A stretch of 64,000 nucleotides of DNA from Uloborus plumipes (GCA_038373865.1 JAXGGA010003063.1:45479-109478); one strand, 5' to 3'; numbered from the stretch's first letter, positions 24,505-33,240 are shown. Made by a program: numbers and translations. Notes: generated by a model from the letters alone, not told the origin.

Positions 24505-25021
24505 TTTTTTTTTTCAAATTTTATGGGAGGCCTCCATAAAATATGGTCTGTTATAGTCTGACAGTAATTTTAACTAAACTTTTGAAAATTCCCACACTAA
24601 CAAGTGGCATAAGCTCTCTTTTCTTGATACATTTTCCAAAAATCCTATAGTGTATCACTGATCTGAGCTGTTCGTAGCAAAAACATAACACATACAACCT
24701 TTCAATCACCTTTTTAATAAAACATTTTCCAGAACTTTATAAATATGGTAATTTTTAATGAATTTTAGCTCTTTTTCTTTTAAAATTATTTGTACAATGT
24801 CTAATATCTTACATACACATTTCTTTACAAACATATTACCATCATAATATCAAGATATTTTGTTAAACATATACCTTGTTGCATAACTTCAGCAACAAGA
24901 TCAGATGCCAACCCATCATTGTTTTCTTTATCTTGTTGAGCTTGCTCAGATACACTTTGTTTGACTGAAGCAGCACCAGAGCTACCTGAACTTTCTCGGT
25001 GATGGACATCAACTTCAAGAT
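4891..25021 (-). CDS. Serine-rich protein of unknown function (eight exons, 5' end missing)
   Basis: Eight exons on the minus strand (25021-24875, 23623-23513, 22555-21464, 16706-16497, 14961-14818, 12222-12169, 9540-9438, 5194-4891) have AG/GT borders. They join in one open frame of about 721 codons. Six introns are phase 1 and the last is phase 2, which would be unlikely by chance. The protein is Ser/Pro/Gln-rich and probably mostly disordered. A charged helix (RRRLLEILSK to RQLKRELDMK) is encoded by the 14.8 kb exon. A basic cluster (KRPKLLARRRR) in the 9.4 kb exon could act as a nuclear localisation signal. I do not recognise the family. The start and any N-terminal domain lie upstream of 25021, because that exon begins inside a codon. 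The introns are filled with transposons. Confidence 0.75.
5195..6404. other. Intron sequence without recognisable genes
   Basis: This is the right part of the last intron of the minus-strand gene, before the 6405 element. It is AT-rich. The open frames here overlap each other and lack coding character. I see no repeat ends. Confidence 0.4.
6405..9227. mobile_element. TA-flanked DNA transposon with subterminal repeats, no transposase left
   Basis: The left end GGGTATACCGACCAGTGAAT and the reverse complement of the right end GGGTAGACAGACCAGTGAAT match over about 26 bp into ATGACCAC. TA follows at 9228-9229 and precedes at 6403-6404, a Tc1/mariner-type target duplication. The motif CAGTGAATGACCA, or its complement, recurs near 6435, 6800, 6832, 6845, 8972, 8992 and 9010, mostly as CATTCACTGGGTC. 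The interior holds a decayed repeat at 6955-7090 resembling pogo-type ends (CCTCTTAATGGCC), a G-run near 7310, and a TACATAC-rich tail at 8600-8660. No long open frame exists, so I take it as non-autonomous. Confidence 0.75.
9438..9540 (-). CDS. Exon of the serine-rich gene carrying a basic cluster
   Basis: Acceptor TTTCAG (9541-9546) and donor GG|GTATGG (9437-9436). It encodes IPVPKRPKLLARRRRTPEG, then VPEMDSLLPGTTDD. The KRPK...RRRR spacing is typical of nuclear localisation signals, so the product may act in the nucleus (inference). It leaves two bases for the next codon, which the last exon completes. Confidence 0.7.
9724..11591. mobile_element. DNA transposon with CAGGGGTCTG ends
   Basis: The left end CAGGGGTCTGGCCAGAGG and the reverse complement of the right end CAGGGGTCTGTCCATAAT share 13 of the first 14 bases. 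ATAGC flanks both sides (9719-9723 and 11592-11596), consistent with a 5 bp target duplication. Near the left end, an ACGGACCCTTCACAAAAATA unit recurs three to four times (9755-9880). Similar CACAAAATTATT units lie near the right end (11510-11560). A tRNA-like SINE sits inside. The open frames are hydrophobic, poly(T)-derived and not convincing. A related left end lies at 56310. Confidence 0.7.
10070..10330 (-). repeat. tRNA-derived SINE
   Basis: Read on the minus strand, 10260-10170 contains GATCGGTAAGGC, then CATCGGACTCGTG, then the exact Pol III box-B-type GGTTCGATCCC. This is the order of a tRNA D-arm, anticodon arm and T-arm. The T-stem does not pair well and no good acceptor stem forms, so it is a tRNA-derived repeat and not a working tRNA. 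Likely flanking SINE body runs to about 10330 on one side and 10070 on the other. The exact ends are uncertain. Confidence 0.55.
12169..12222 (-). CDS. 54-base exon of the serine-rich gene
   Basis: Acceptor TGTGTAG (12223-12229) and donor G|GTAAAA (12168-12163). It encodes KMPSDGSVQTSESSPTK with split codons at both ends that match the neighbouring exons (AGA in, GAA out). It is too short to stand on its own, but phase and position fit well. Confidence 0.6.
12223..13557. other. Intron sequence, no feature recognised
   Basis: AT-rich sequence between the 12.2 kb exon and a (TA)n tract. The 12152-12334 open frame on the plus strand is an antisense shadow of the exon. Confidence 0.35.
13558..13635. 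repeat. (TA)n microsatellite
   Basis: About 39 uninterrupted TA units. The MITE at 13636 begins directly at its right edge, and a short TA tract follows that element at 14230, so the element probably landed inside the microsatellite. Confidence 0.9.
13636..14229. mobile_element. MITE with GGGTCATTCC-type ends
   Basis: The left end AGAGTCATTCCGTAG and the reverse complement of the right end AGGGTCATTCCATAG agree at 13 of 15 positions. The element is about 594 bp. Three copies of a GTGACTAACRTAACAT motif occur inside, near 13650, 13829 and 14027. There is no coding frame. The end motif GGGTCATTCC also starts the long-arm element ending at 4375. Confidence 0.75.
14818..14961 (-). CDS. Exon of the serine-rich gene with a charged helix
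   Basis: Acceptor AATTTAG (14962-14968) and donor A|GTAAGA (14817-14812). It encodes about 48 residues, including PISPSERGLLRRRLLEILSK and ECEYELRQLKRELDMK. The heptad-like leucines and alternating charge suggest an amphipathic helix or short coiled coil. This is the most conserved-looking block of the protein. Confidence 0.7.
14962..16496. other. Intron sequence, no feature recognised
   Basis: AT-rich intron between two exons of the minus-strand gene. No repeat ends, tandem arrays or coding frames stood out. Confidence 0.4.
16497..16706 (-). CDS. Acidic/serine exon of the serine-rich gene
   Basis: Acceptor TTCCAG (16707-16712) and donor A|GTACGT (16496-16491). It encodes 70 residues, starting with LSNLCPNKDDDNVENISPDS and ending with YRRSDGSTKEK. 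It is low in hydrophobic residues, so probably disordered. Confidence 0.7.
16954..17115. mobile_element. Short MITE with GGGCTGxxGAGT ends
   Basis: The left end GGGCTGTAGAGTTGC and the reverse complement of the right end GGGCTGGGGAGTCAGAC are imperfect inverted repeats. Repeated GACTCCGACTCC-type units lie inside (about 16980-17000 and 17048-17062). It is 162 bp with no coding capacity. hAT-type non-autonomous repeats have this look, but the family assignment is inferred. Confidence 0.5.
17622..19655. repeat. ~200 bp inverted arms enclosing a truncated pogo-type transposon
   Basis: The left arm (17622-17822) reappears as the reverse complement at about 19457-19655 with only a few differences. 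Shared blocks include AAACAAGGTAGGTGCTATTT, ACAAGACGTTTGATATCTTA and CCCTCTGCAAGTTCCACATT. The right arm starts exactly where the transposase frame breaks off. Between the arms lie a pogo-like terminus (CAGTGAAACCTCTCTTAACG at 17876) and the 5' part of the transposase gene. Confidence 0.75.
18767..19456 (+). pseudogene. Truncated pogo/Tigger-type transposase
   Basis: The ATG at 18767 starts MPRKALALKEKIEVLEYHKN. A Psq-type helix-turn-helix (RKLAENFKIGKTQAADIIKN, about residues 28-47) follows, then a CENP-B-type DNA-binding helix-turn-helix ending in NGWLERFRKRHSI, then the start of the DDE domain. The first catalytic Asp is visible in NADETGLFYRALPEKT. The frame stops after about 229 residues at GKAAKPSACFP, where relatives continue for some 200 residues with the second and third catalytic Asp. 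The inverted arm replaces that part. The N-terminal half is still open, so loss of the 3' half may be fairly recent. It cannot transpose by itself. Confidence 0.85.
19748..19923. mobile_element. 176 bp palindromic MITE
   Basis: The left end CAGTCGACGCTCAATATAAC and the reverse complement of the right end CAGTCGACGCTCGTTATAAC match at 18 of 20 positions, continuing into GACC. Internal GTGGTCGYTATAA units repeat. The ends resemble pogo/Tigger-type non-autonomous elements (inference). Confidence 0.75.
19998..20147 (-). pseudogene. C-terminal tail of a Pif1-like helicase, probably from a Helitron
   Basis: On the minus strand from 20147, GQVYVALSRVRTMEGLFISY, then NPWKLLSNP, ends in LRSFDTAQ and a TAA at 20000-19998. 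VALSRVR is the motif VI signature of Pif1/RecD-type helicases, the C-terminal domain of Helitron Rep-helicases. Only about 50 codons remain. Upstream sequence (20148-20460) has no helicase frame but looks repeat-derived. A domestic Pif1 pseudogene is the alternative. Confidence 0.65.
20461..21463. other. Intron sequence, no gene recognised
   Basis: AT-rich, with a C-run near 20960. No repeat ends or coding frames were recognised. Confidence 0.35.
21464..22555 (-). CDS. Large central exon of the serine-rich gene
   Basis: Acceptor TTTTACAG (22556-22563) and donor G|GTAAGG (21463-21458). It encodes about 364 residues. Features in order: a polyserine run (SLSSSSSSE); a basic stretch (IRAAEIARSRNRSQARMERD, then KRVVRRAHSE); a Pro-rich segment; a second Ser/Gly patch (SSSSGSGIG); an Arg/Ser patch (RRFSARSSRSLG); and a C-terminal GFDWLFNSSANLG. 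No enzyme motif is visible. The composition suggests a disordered scaffold or regulatory region with many possible phosphorylation sites (inference). A 118-codon antisense frame here is a shadow. Confidence 0.85.
22556..23512. other. Intron with a short (TA)n tract and weak repeats
   Basis: A (TA)n tract lies at 23071-23091. From 23100 to 23275, TTCAATARA-type phrases recur (ATTCAATAGACCGG, then ATTCAATAAACCGG), suggesting a decayed repeat. Nothing else is recognised. Confidence 0.35.
23513..23623 (-). CDS. Exon of the serine-rich gene
   Basis: Acceptor TTTATAG (23624-23630) and donor G|GTATGT (23512-23507). It encodes VAASEVRCWNAEMAKNNMQE, then MTTLMSALSNNNCQDQI. The phase matches both neighbours. 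Confidence 0.7.
23624..24874. other. Intron with a (TTTA)n tract
   Basis: A TTTA tetranucleotide repeat runs at about 24471-24505. The rest is AT-rich with no recognisable feature. Confidence 0.4.
24875..25021 (-). CDS. Most upstream exon found of the serine-rich gene
   Basis: Acceptor ATTTGTAG (25022-25029) and donor G|GTATAT (24874-24869). It encodes LEVDVHHRESSGSSGAASVK, then QSVSEQAQQDKENNDGLASD and LVAEVMQQ. It begins with two bases of a split codon, so at least one more coding exon lies to the right. Confidence 0.7.
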
Positions 25022-26912
25022 CTACAAATTTTTGAAGAAATTATAATTACATTCTATAAATCATAAATTTTGCTTGAAATTATTAAATTAGTTCAGCATT
25101 TGAATTTTAAGTAAAACCTAGTCACTCATGGTACTTTCTGGCCACAGTCCTTTTCACATTTTAAGAACACTTCACCAAAATATAAAAAAATCAGATGTAC
25201 TCGAAACTATCCTCATTGGCATTTATTAGTTAACTATGAGTTTACTCTTGGTTTATTTTGAGCAAAATATAACTATTTTTAATGACTAGTTAAGTTTTCG
25301 TAAAATAACACTGCTTTGTTATGATACATTTTTACAGTATACGCCGGGCCATCGCCCCCAGTCTGGGGCAATTGTCCCCTCTTCGGACGGCGCTGACCAA
25401 TGTAGCAATAGTCCGTGGGACAGTAAGGCATATCGTTTCGTTTGGAAAAAAAAAATTTTGACACACAAGAAAACGACGGAAGTGTACGAAAAAAATGTTT
25501 AATGTGAAGAATATTAAAAGTTCTGGAATAAAACGCTGCTCTCAAGTACAAAAAAGTGCCATTAAATAACGAACTATTTCACAAACGCGTAGGTGATATT
25601 ACACCGAATTTTCTTCCGATGAGCCAATAGGAAGCGCCGAAAACGTAAACAAACATTCGATCGTAATACGCAGTGTTTATATTATGTAGCTTCTGTTAAG
25701 TGCAAGAGCAAAGCGTTGTGTATTAACTGTTTTGGTTTGTCATATGCAGGAATATTTGTTTTATTCTTCAAACTTTGTTACTAAAACGAATTTTTGTTCT
25801 AATAGAATGTCAAATTTAATAATAATTTGGCATCACAGCTTCGTATTTCAACGTTTGGCAACAAATGTTTACACCGTTATGTCTGAGTTATGTGCACTGC
25901 GTCGTTTGTGTTTTTTCTTTTTGTTTTTGCAATGCTATCGTGTTTTTGAACATACATCATTGGAGTTCTGCATGGATCAAGATTCATTCTTATCACAATA
26001 ATTTCCAAATATTCTCAAAAATGTGTTGAACTGTGCGGCGGAACTTTCATCGCAGAAAGCAGAAGTATCAACTCCGTCACAGAACATCACAGTAATCACG
26101 GCATTTAAAACCGATTTGAATCAACTCAAGATATTTTCTAGAAACACGATCCTCTTACGTTCTTCTAAATGTCTTGACAAATGATTATGTGCTACAGATT
26201 TTATTATTTTCATGTTTAATTTCGTTCACACAGGTTAGTATTCAGACTTACTTCTCAAACGATTTACTGCAAAAAGACCCCCGAGTAGAACTCAGTATAA
26301 ACGGGGGCGAAGCACATTACAATTAAAGCCAAAACTTTTTCAAAATATCAAAGAACCTGCTTCGAATAAATTTCCGAAATGATAACTAATATATGAGAGC
26401 AAGCAGCTGCCATAGAGCAGAGGAATTGACTTGATTTTTCCCCCAAGGACTTAACATCCTATTTTGTATAAAGCATCCTATTTTGTGTTCATCGAGAAAC
26501 CGTAACAAATGTATTTATCCTGTAGAATATTTACAATGAACAGAAATTTACTTCTTTTAATATTTCCGTTTTCACTATTCAGTGTGAATAAAAATCTTTT
26601 CTATACAATCTTATCATAAAACCTTACAGGAATAAAATTAAGCATACATTTATTGAGAAATTGTTGTGTTTTCAAACTGTAATAATAATTTTGTTTTCAA
26701 CATCTTTTTTCAATATAAGGTAGTATTTAGTTGTACTTTATAAACACAGTTTTTCACATTTTCTGCCTTACAAACTGAATAGAAAATCAATAATCCATAT
26801 TTCTGATATACAAGACAAGTTATTCACAAAAAAAAAAGAAAGAAAAATTGCACCAACCCTAGGTTTATTGAAGCTATAGAAAAAAGTTTTCTGCGAAACT
26901 TTGTTCCACAAT
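25022..26912. other. No supported gene; a repeat fragment and a CpG-richer stretch
   Basis: 25320-25430 contains a GC-rich fragment (GGCCCGGCGTATACTGT on the minus strand) that resembles repeat debris near 54115. 25580-25720 is richer in CG dinucleotides than its surroundings and holds a CCAAT motif (GAGCCAATAGGA near 25620). It could be a promoter, but I see no first exon. The remaining sequence to 26912 is unremarkable. Confidence 0.3.
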
Positions 26913-28826
26913 GAAGGAGCAACTGGTCAAATTTTTATTTCCGTGTGGTTTTTGTGATACAATTATTAGAGTTAGTTTTTCTGAAAGGTATTTGCACCAG
27001 GAGTACGAATTTGGATGTTGTCACCCCCAAAAATAGTGCAGGGGGCTACTAAAGTTACAACAAATGGCTTCGCTAAAATTCCCATATCTTCATTATTTCT
27101 TGATTTATAACCGGTTTTCAAACCTTAAAATGATTAAATCCACCTTATAAAAATTTGAGGCATAAAAGTCTCAATTCAAATTGTTGACACGTGTTTCTAA
27201 GCTATTAAGAGCTCTTTTTTTCAATGTAAAAGATGAGAGTTTATGAACGTAAAGTCTACCGGCTAAGGATGTTTTTTTTTCATTGAATAGGGGCTCCTTG
27301 TAATTAATTCCGTCATTTGGCCAATCGGGTGGGGGTCCCCCCCCCTAAGTTTGGAAACAAAATGTGAATGCAAATTTGTGTGTATTTACCTTTTTCACAA
27401 TATGTATTGAATTTGCCCCTTTGCCCTGACCCATCGTTTAGAGGGGGTTAAACTGCCCCCGTCCACCCCATTTCTTTGAAAAATTTTGTTGTTTTTTGTC
27501 GCTCCCACTTATATGTAAAAAACATTTTTACGTATAAGTGTGTTCTTTGTTGTTTTCCTATCAAATTTACTTTGAGTATAAAACATTTTGTGCCCTCCTC
27601 TATACTTTCTTGAATAGGGGCGCCTTGAACAAGGGGGGTGAATACACCTGTTAGTCCAGTCACCGCACCTGAAACGGATCCAAAAATTACGAAAATTATT
27701 TAACACAAGACTTTTTTTTAAGCTACAAATTAAATGTAAGTGTCATCGAAAAGGTAAGGAAACTTTTACTAATAATGTAAAATACTAGTAAATACATATA
27801 TTTAAAATGAAGAATAGATGACAGAAACCTATGAGCGTCTGACAATAGTTGTGTCAAAAAAAAAAAAAAAGCTCTTTATTTTCGAGCTTTAAATTTTTCT
27901 GTCATTTTGTAAAAAGAAAAAATCGGTTGAGAATACACACCCTGATGTTAATAAAGCAAACCGTAAATTGAAAATCATTAAATAAAGAAGGAAATATGTG
28001 CAGGTGGTAAACCATACGGTGGGGGGAGGGGAGCGTAGCCGTGTTTGCTTCAACCAAAATTTCTGTGCACACTCTTGCTCCTGAAAATAATTCGGAATAA
28101 AGGGCTTCCCCGTCCCCCCCCCCCCTCGGTGGAAAAAAAATTGAAATGACAGGACTGGTTTAACTAGTGGCGTAAAGAATGAAGGATTTCTTTACAGACT
28201 GGAAAAAAATATAATAATAAATTCTTGCGAGGGCTAAATTTACCAAAATATATAGATATATTTTTACCTCCCCCCCTAAACTATAGGCTTGGGCAAAAAG
28301 TACAAATTAAATGCATAATATAGGTAAAAGGATAATTACGTTCAGAAAATGTGCATTCACATTTTGTTTCCAAACTTGGGGGGGGGGGGGGGGAGCCACA
28401 TGATTGTCCAAATGACGGACTTGATTACAAGTAGCCCTTATTCAATGAAAAAAACATCCTGAGTCGGATGACTTTTCATTCATAAACTCTCCTCTTTTAC
28501 ATTGAGAAAAGAGTTCTTAACAGCTTCGAAACACTTGTCAACAATTTGAATAGAGTCGTTTATGCTTCAAAATGTTGTTATCCGTTGGATTCAATCATTT
28601 TAAGCCGTGAGAACCGATTTCATATCAAGAAATAATGAAGATATGGGTATTTTAGTGAATCCATTTTTTGTAACTTTACCGCCCCCCTGCACTATTTTTG
28701 GGAGTGGTCTCGTTGCTGCAACGACCCTTCCCGAGTTCATCAATCGTACTCCAGGTGGCAATACCTTTCAGAAAAACTAACTCCCATAATTATATTACAA
28801 AATTCTCATGGAGAACCAGTTGCTCC
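26913..28826. mobile_element. Decayed inverted-repeat element with ~480 bp arms
   Basis: The left arm (about 26913-27397) and right arm (about 28320-28826) are inverted copies. Matching landmarks are GGAGCAACTGG near 26915 with CCAGTTGCTCC near 28816, AAAATAGTGCAGGGGGC near 27032 with its complement near 28683, and TTGGAAACAAAATGTGAATG near 27351 with its complement near 28352. The arms are diverged, so this is older than the palindromes at 45-48 kb. The centre (27398-28319) has G- and C-runs and no convincing coding frame. Confidence 0.65.
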
Positions 28827-29364
28827 CAGACTACCAGCTGAAGTTTTACAGCCGTTCAAGAAAACCACGAGTGAGCACGGCTCGGCGTCGAAAGAAATGT
28901 CGCCAAGCCGAAAAGTAGCCAACCTACAGAAAAAACTGAAACCGTTCCGTAATACATTTTTCGGAGCTGCAATTCAATTTATTCTAGTATTCAGCGTAAA
29001 ATAAAATTGTCGACCATGTTTCGTCCGTTATTTTGCGAAATTCGCCCTCTAAATTACCGTCTATAATGAATTTTACAACTCATCAAACCCATATTTACCG
29101 CAGCAAAACCATTGCTTTTACGTGGAAAATCGAGTAGACGAGATTATAGCGGAGCAACATGTTTACATTTTCCTTGTCTATGATTGGTTCCGAGTTGCTG
29201 GACGATGCAACGATAAAAGAAGCATGTTCCTTCGCAAAGATGATACAGTTCCTCATTTAATTTCAATTTTTGAACTTAACTGCAGCAGTTAGTTCCAGAA
29301 CTTTTTTTCTCGTAATTACTAAGCATAATTTTACGAAAAAGTGGTATTTTCTTTCGTGCCAGAA
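28827..29364. other. CpG-richer stretch without a recognised gene
   Basis: CG dinucleotides are denser here than in the flanks. An ATGATTGG box (inverted CCAAT) lies near 29180. It could be promoter-like DNA or old repeat sequence. I cannot assign an exon. Confidence 0.25.
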
Positions 29365-29367
29365 TTT

Positions 29368-29736
29368 TTACTGCGAAACTTGATTTCTAGCAACAATTCT
29401 GGAGCTGAACCACGGACTATTCGGTCCTTTACGGGCGGCACAGGCGTCGCAAGAATGGCACCACTTCTCCACGTCATCCTTCGCCTTGCTCCAGAAGAAG
29501 CGCTCTCGAACCTTGTTGAGGGTTTTCAAGACACCAAAATGTCCTCCAGTCGGACTACTGTGCAATTCCTTTAGAGCGTCTGGAATTCTTGATCTGGGAA
29601 GGAGTAACTGCCATTTGAATGCTTTACCATCGTCAGATTCCCATTTCCGATACAGACGGCATTTTGCAACTGGAAGGATTTCCATAGAGCCCAGTATCTT
29701 TTTGTTGCAGGACTGTAGATAAAAACGTCTTGCCAA
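29368..29736 (-). pseudogene. Gypsy integrase N-terminal zinc-binding part
   Basis: It contains HSSPTGGHFGVLKTLNKVRE and later CHSCDAC, the His and Cys pairs of the integrase HHCC zinc finger. The frame ends before the DDE catalytic core. It overlaps the RNase H frame in another phase, so a frameshift lies near 29650. Confidence 0.8.
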
Positions 29737-30191
29737 CTAGGTCGCCGACTGTCCTTTTCCATTAACTCTCTGATAAGCCTTAGGTCTGGGTCGTCAAGCT
29801 GATCTTTTCTTACTTGGTCGTCACTCCATGGATCAGGATCTGAAGATGATGAAGTAGGAGTAACTTGACAGGCAGTAGAGATTGTCGTCCCATACTGTTT
29901 CTCTATTCGGGAGCAATAATGGCAGTTCTCAGAACACGGTCTTCTGGATAATGCGTCTGCATTACCGTATGACAAACCTTTTCGGTGCTTAATCTCGATG
30001 TCATTTTCCTGAAGCCACTGTATCCACCTGGCTATCTGGCCCTCTGGATTCTTGAAATTCAAAAGCCAAGTTAAAGAGGCATGATCAGTCCGGAGCAGGA
30101 AATAACGGTCGTAGAGGTAATGATGGAAATGTTCTACAGCTTTAACTATGGCGAGCAATTCCTTTCTCGTGACACAATAATTTTGCTCCAA
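29571..30191 (-). pseudogene. Gypsy RNase H domain
   Basis: The frame includes NYCVTRKELLAIVKAVEHFH (RNase H catalytic region), LLRTDHASLTWLL with the catalytic Asp, and GNADALSRRPC, the usual end of Gypsy RNase H. It is separated from the RT frame by a shift near 30215. Confidence 0.85.
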
Positions 30192-30238
30192 CTTGGATAA
30201 GCATTTGCTCCAGTAAGCGATGACATGTTCGTTACCGT

Positions 30239-30601
30239 CTATTTCTTGAAATAAAAAAACAGCTCCAAGGCTCTTGTGGCTGCATCAGTGTCAAGTATGA
30301 AGGATTTTTCAGGCTGAGGATAAGAGAGAATAGGCGTTGATGTTAAAGCCTCCTTCAGTTGTAGAAATGCATCCTCGCATTCTTTGGACCATTCAAATTT
30401 TTGTTTGCTCTCCGTCAGCTTATGCAAAGTTCGAGAAATGTTGAAAAAACCCTTCACAAACTTCCTGTAGTACGTGCAGTGTCCCAGGAAACTTCGCAGC
30501 TGATGGACATTTTCGGGGCGGCTCCAATCCTTGACTGCAGATACCTTGTCTGGATCTGTTCGTACACCCTCTGAAGAGATAATGTGACCAAGGTAGTTCA
30601 C
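30239..30601 (-). pseudogene. Gypsy reverse transcriptase, C-terminal part
   Basis: It encodes YLGHIISSEGVRTDPDKVSA and LRSFLGHCTYYRKFVKGF, the thumb/connection segment of Gypsy RTs, and then the start of RNase H (SFILDTDA). An internal duplication of AAATTACATTTGGACGGGC (near 30603 and 30640) disturbs the upstream junction. Confidence 0.85.
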
Positions 30602-30766
30602 AAATTACATTTGGACGGGCATAACATTTACACGGAACAAATTACATTTGGACGGGCTTAACTTCAGGTTGGCTTCCTTAAGCTTCTGCAGCACCATCCT
30701 AAGATTAGCCAAATGTTCCTCAAAACTGGGTCCTATGATGATAATGTCGTCCAAGTAGACAAGACA

Positions 30767-31741
30767 TTATTCAAAAGAGAGTCCTCGTAACACTGATTCC
30801 ATAAGACGCTCGAACGTGGCTGGTGCATTGCAGAGGCCGAAGGGCATCACTTTAAACTGCCACAAGCCTTGTCCGGTTGTAAACGCCGTCTTCTCTCTGT
30901 CGTCAGGGTGTATCTCCACCTGCCAGTAGCTGCTCTTTAAATCCAGGGTCGAAAACCACTTGTGTCCGGAGAGGGTGTCCAGAGTGTCATCGATCCGTGG
31001 AAGAGGGTAACTGTCCTTCTTGGTGATGTCATTCAGGCGTCGGTAATCAACACAAAATCTGGTGGAGCCGTCTTTCTTTCGGACCAAGACGATAGGGGAT
31101 GCCCAAGGACTGGATGAGGGTTCGATGACGTCATTCTCCTGCATCTCTTTCAAGAGGATCTCAACCTCTTCCTTCTTGGCGAACGGTAGTCGTCTTGGAT
31201 GCTGCTTGATAGGGGGATGATCTCCAGTGTCGATCCTATGCTGCGTTAAACTCGTGCGACCAACATCTTCGGATGTAGATGAAAACACCTGCTTGAAGTT
31301 GTTCAACAATTTTTCCGCAGCGTATCTTTGATCCTTCGCTAATGCTGCACTCCCAATTAATTTCGAAGTCGAGGACTCAGATGACACAGCCTCGGAGGAA
31401 TCAATTCTTCTGATGATGCAGTTTACGGGAGTACAAGTTGCCAACACTTCTCCTTTCTTAATATTCCTGGTTATTTCACTTACATTGGGGACTCTCAAAG
31501 GAACTGCATTCCTTGAAAGGTCCACAATCGTAGATGCCACTAGTACTCCTTTTGGGCTATTATTCTGGTTAGGATATTCAATTAGGTCGAATTTAAAGCT
31601 GTTGTTTTCCTTGACGGAGCCAGGTATTAGTACTTCTGATCTAGGGGGAATCAAAAAATCTGTTTGGGCTATTATTTGATGAGCGGATTTTAAGTTATTT
31701 TCAGCATTGAAAATTGCTATGTCTTCCCTCATCGAGTGCAA
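30767..31741 (-). pseudogene. Gypsy reverse transcriptase, fingers and palm
   Basis: The 324-codon frame contains EMQENDVIEPSSSPWASPIV, RFCVDYRRLND, FSTLDLKSSYWQVEI (first catalytic Asp) and FKVMPFGLCNAPATFERLME. It is ended by a single TAA. Just beyond, in the same frame (about 30766-30720), CLVYLDDIIIIGPSFEEHL supplies the YLDD catalytic box. So one nonsense codon separates otherwise recognisable catalytic motifs. Confidence 0.9.
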
Positions 31742-31780
31742 CTCATTATTTTTGAAGTCGATAGAAAAATCAAATTTTCT

Positions 31781-32158
31781 CTAAAAGTCCAGTCCGAGAA
31801 TGAAGGGATCTGTAATGTCAGCGACGAATGCCGTGTGATGGTAAGTAGCGCTCTCGAACATTATTTCTAAGTTCACTTTTCCTTCAATATCGATTTTGTC
31901 ACCTGTCACAGTTTGGAGAGTAATGCAAGGCGGCGTCCATAAGATCTTGAGTCCAAATTGACGATCCACATCAGTCCTAATGATGGTAACGTTGGCTCCT
32001 GTGTCCATAATCATTTCGCAGGGAAACCCATTCACATAAGCGTAAATGAAGAGTGCGTTGCAGCCGCCACTTCTTGGGGAAATCTGGAAAACTTTGGGAG
32101 ACGCCTTTTTTTTCTTGGCGAGCTTCGCAATTCCTTCGTACGTGGCCCTCACTGCCAC
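31781..32158 (-). pseudogene. Gypsy aspartic protease
   Basis: MIMDTGANVTIIR carries the DTG(A) catalytic triplet, and the C-terminal FILGLDF is the usual ILG step of retroviral-type proteases. A stop right after LDF breaks the link to RT. Confidence 0.85.
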
Positions 32159-33146
32159 ATTTCGAGCACTTCAGTGGTTGTCTACTTTGGTCTTTGCTAC
32201 TCTTCTTCAGGATCCCCGAGATCTCTTTGATTTGTCGCTTAATTTCCGCGAGACAAGTTGAGTTCGAACCCGGGGCACTCACTTCCACGCCTCTGATTGA
32301 ATGGCGAGCCTTGCGGGATGTTTGCTGTGCAGCCTCGAACTTCATTGCGTAGACCAGACCGGACTTAAGATCTTTGATGTCCGCCATCCGGAGAGCCGTC
32401 TGAATTTCTGGACTTCGCACTCCGTCTGTGAAGTAGTTCAGGGTCAGGTTATTGCGAACATCCGAAAGACAGTTTGAGAAGGCGAGGTGGGAAAGTCTCT
32501 CAACGTCTGCTGCAAAAACTTGCGAAGTCTCTCCAGCCTTCTGGAGTCGGGATTACAGCTGGAGTTGGCTGAATTCTTTTTGGCATGCTTCGCCGAAGAG
32601 AAGCTCCAAGGCCAATGATAAGGCTTCGAAGTCGCGGTGCTTGTCCTCTGGGAAGGTCTGTAGTATGTCAGCTGCATCCCCTCTCAGCGAGGCTGCAAGG
32701 TGACAGGCTTTCGTGGAAGAGTCCCAGGAGTTTGCTTCTGCAACGATGAGGAACTGCTTCTTGTAAATATTCCACAAGGTCTTTCCGTCAAATTAGGCCA
32801 GTTTGATGGATGGACGAGAAGTTCCAGCTGCAACTACACAGTCACTTGGGTTGTTGCAGGATGCTGATAACTTCGATTCAAGTTCTTTAATTTTCTTTTC
32901 CACATGGTTCTCTACTGTGGTGATTCAATTCTCTATGCTGTCAACTTTTTCTTCTAGAGCCTCCACTTTATTTTCCATATTGGCAAATTCACTTTCCACC
33001 AAACATTTCATTGACGTTAGATCGCTCTTAATTTCTTCTTGACTTGAAGTTAATTGTTCTTGATTAGTTGCTAGATCACTTTTAACAGCGTTGATCGCAT
33101 CAAAGAGTTGTTTCAGTTGTTCATCCATTGTTCGAGTAATCACCAT
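31977..33146 (-). pseudogene. Gypsy Gag region with CCHC zinc knuckle (broken frames)
   Basis: Three fragments are visible. 33146-32925 begins MVITRTMDEQLKQLF and is a coiled coil ending at a stop. 32777-32553 includes AEANSWDSSTKACHLAASLR, typical of Gypsy Gag. 32420-31977 has CSKCGSEGHVRRNC, a CX2CX4HX4C zinc knuckle. Frameshifts separate them. Gag would form the particle and bind the RNA. Confidence 0.8.
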
Positions 33147-33218
33147 AAAATTCCGGAGTCAAAAATCCTCAGGAAGAAGTCCACGATCACCGATAATTCC
33201 AAGAAAGTCCTTGAAGAT

Positions 33219-33240
33219 GCCCCATGTTGGGCGCCAAAAT
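33219..33240 (-). other. Primer-binding site of the Gypsy element
   Basis: Directly downstream of the LTR on the minus strand is ATTTTGGCGCCCAACATGGG. TGGCGCCC next to an LTR is a common tRNA-primer complement. Which tRNA is used I cannot tell by eye. Confidence 0.65.

Noticed and set aside
25279..25551. 90-codon minus-strand frame upstream of the serine-rich gene
   Set aside because: It overlaps a repeat-like fragment (the GGCCCGGCGTATACTGT region) and has no splice connection in phase to the exon at 25021 that I could find.
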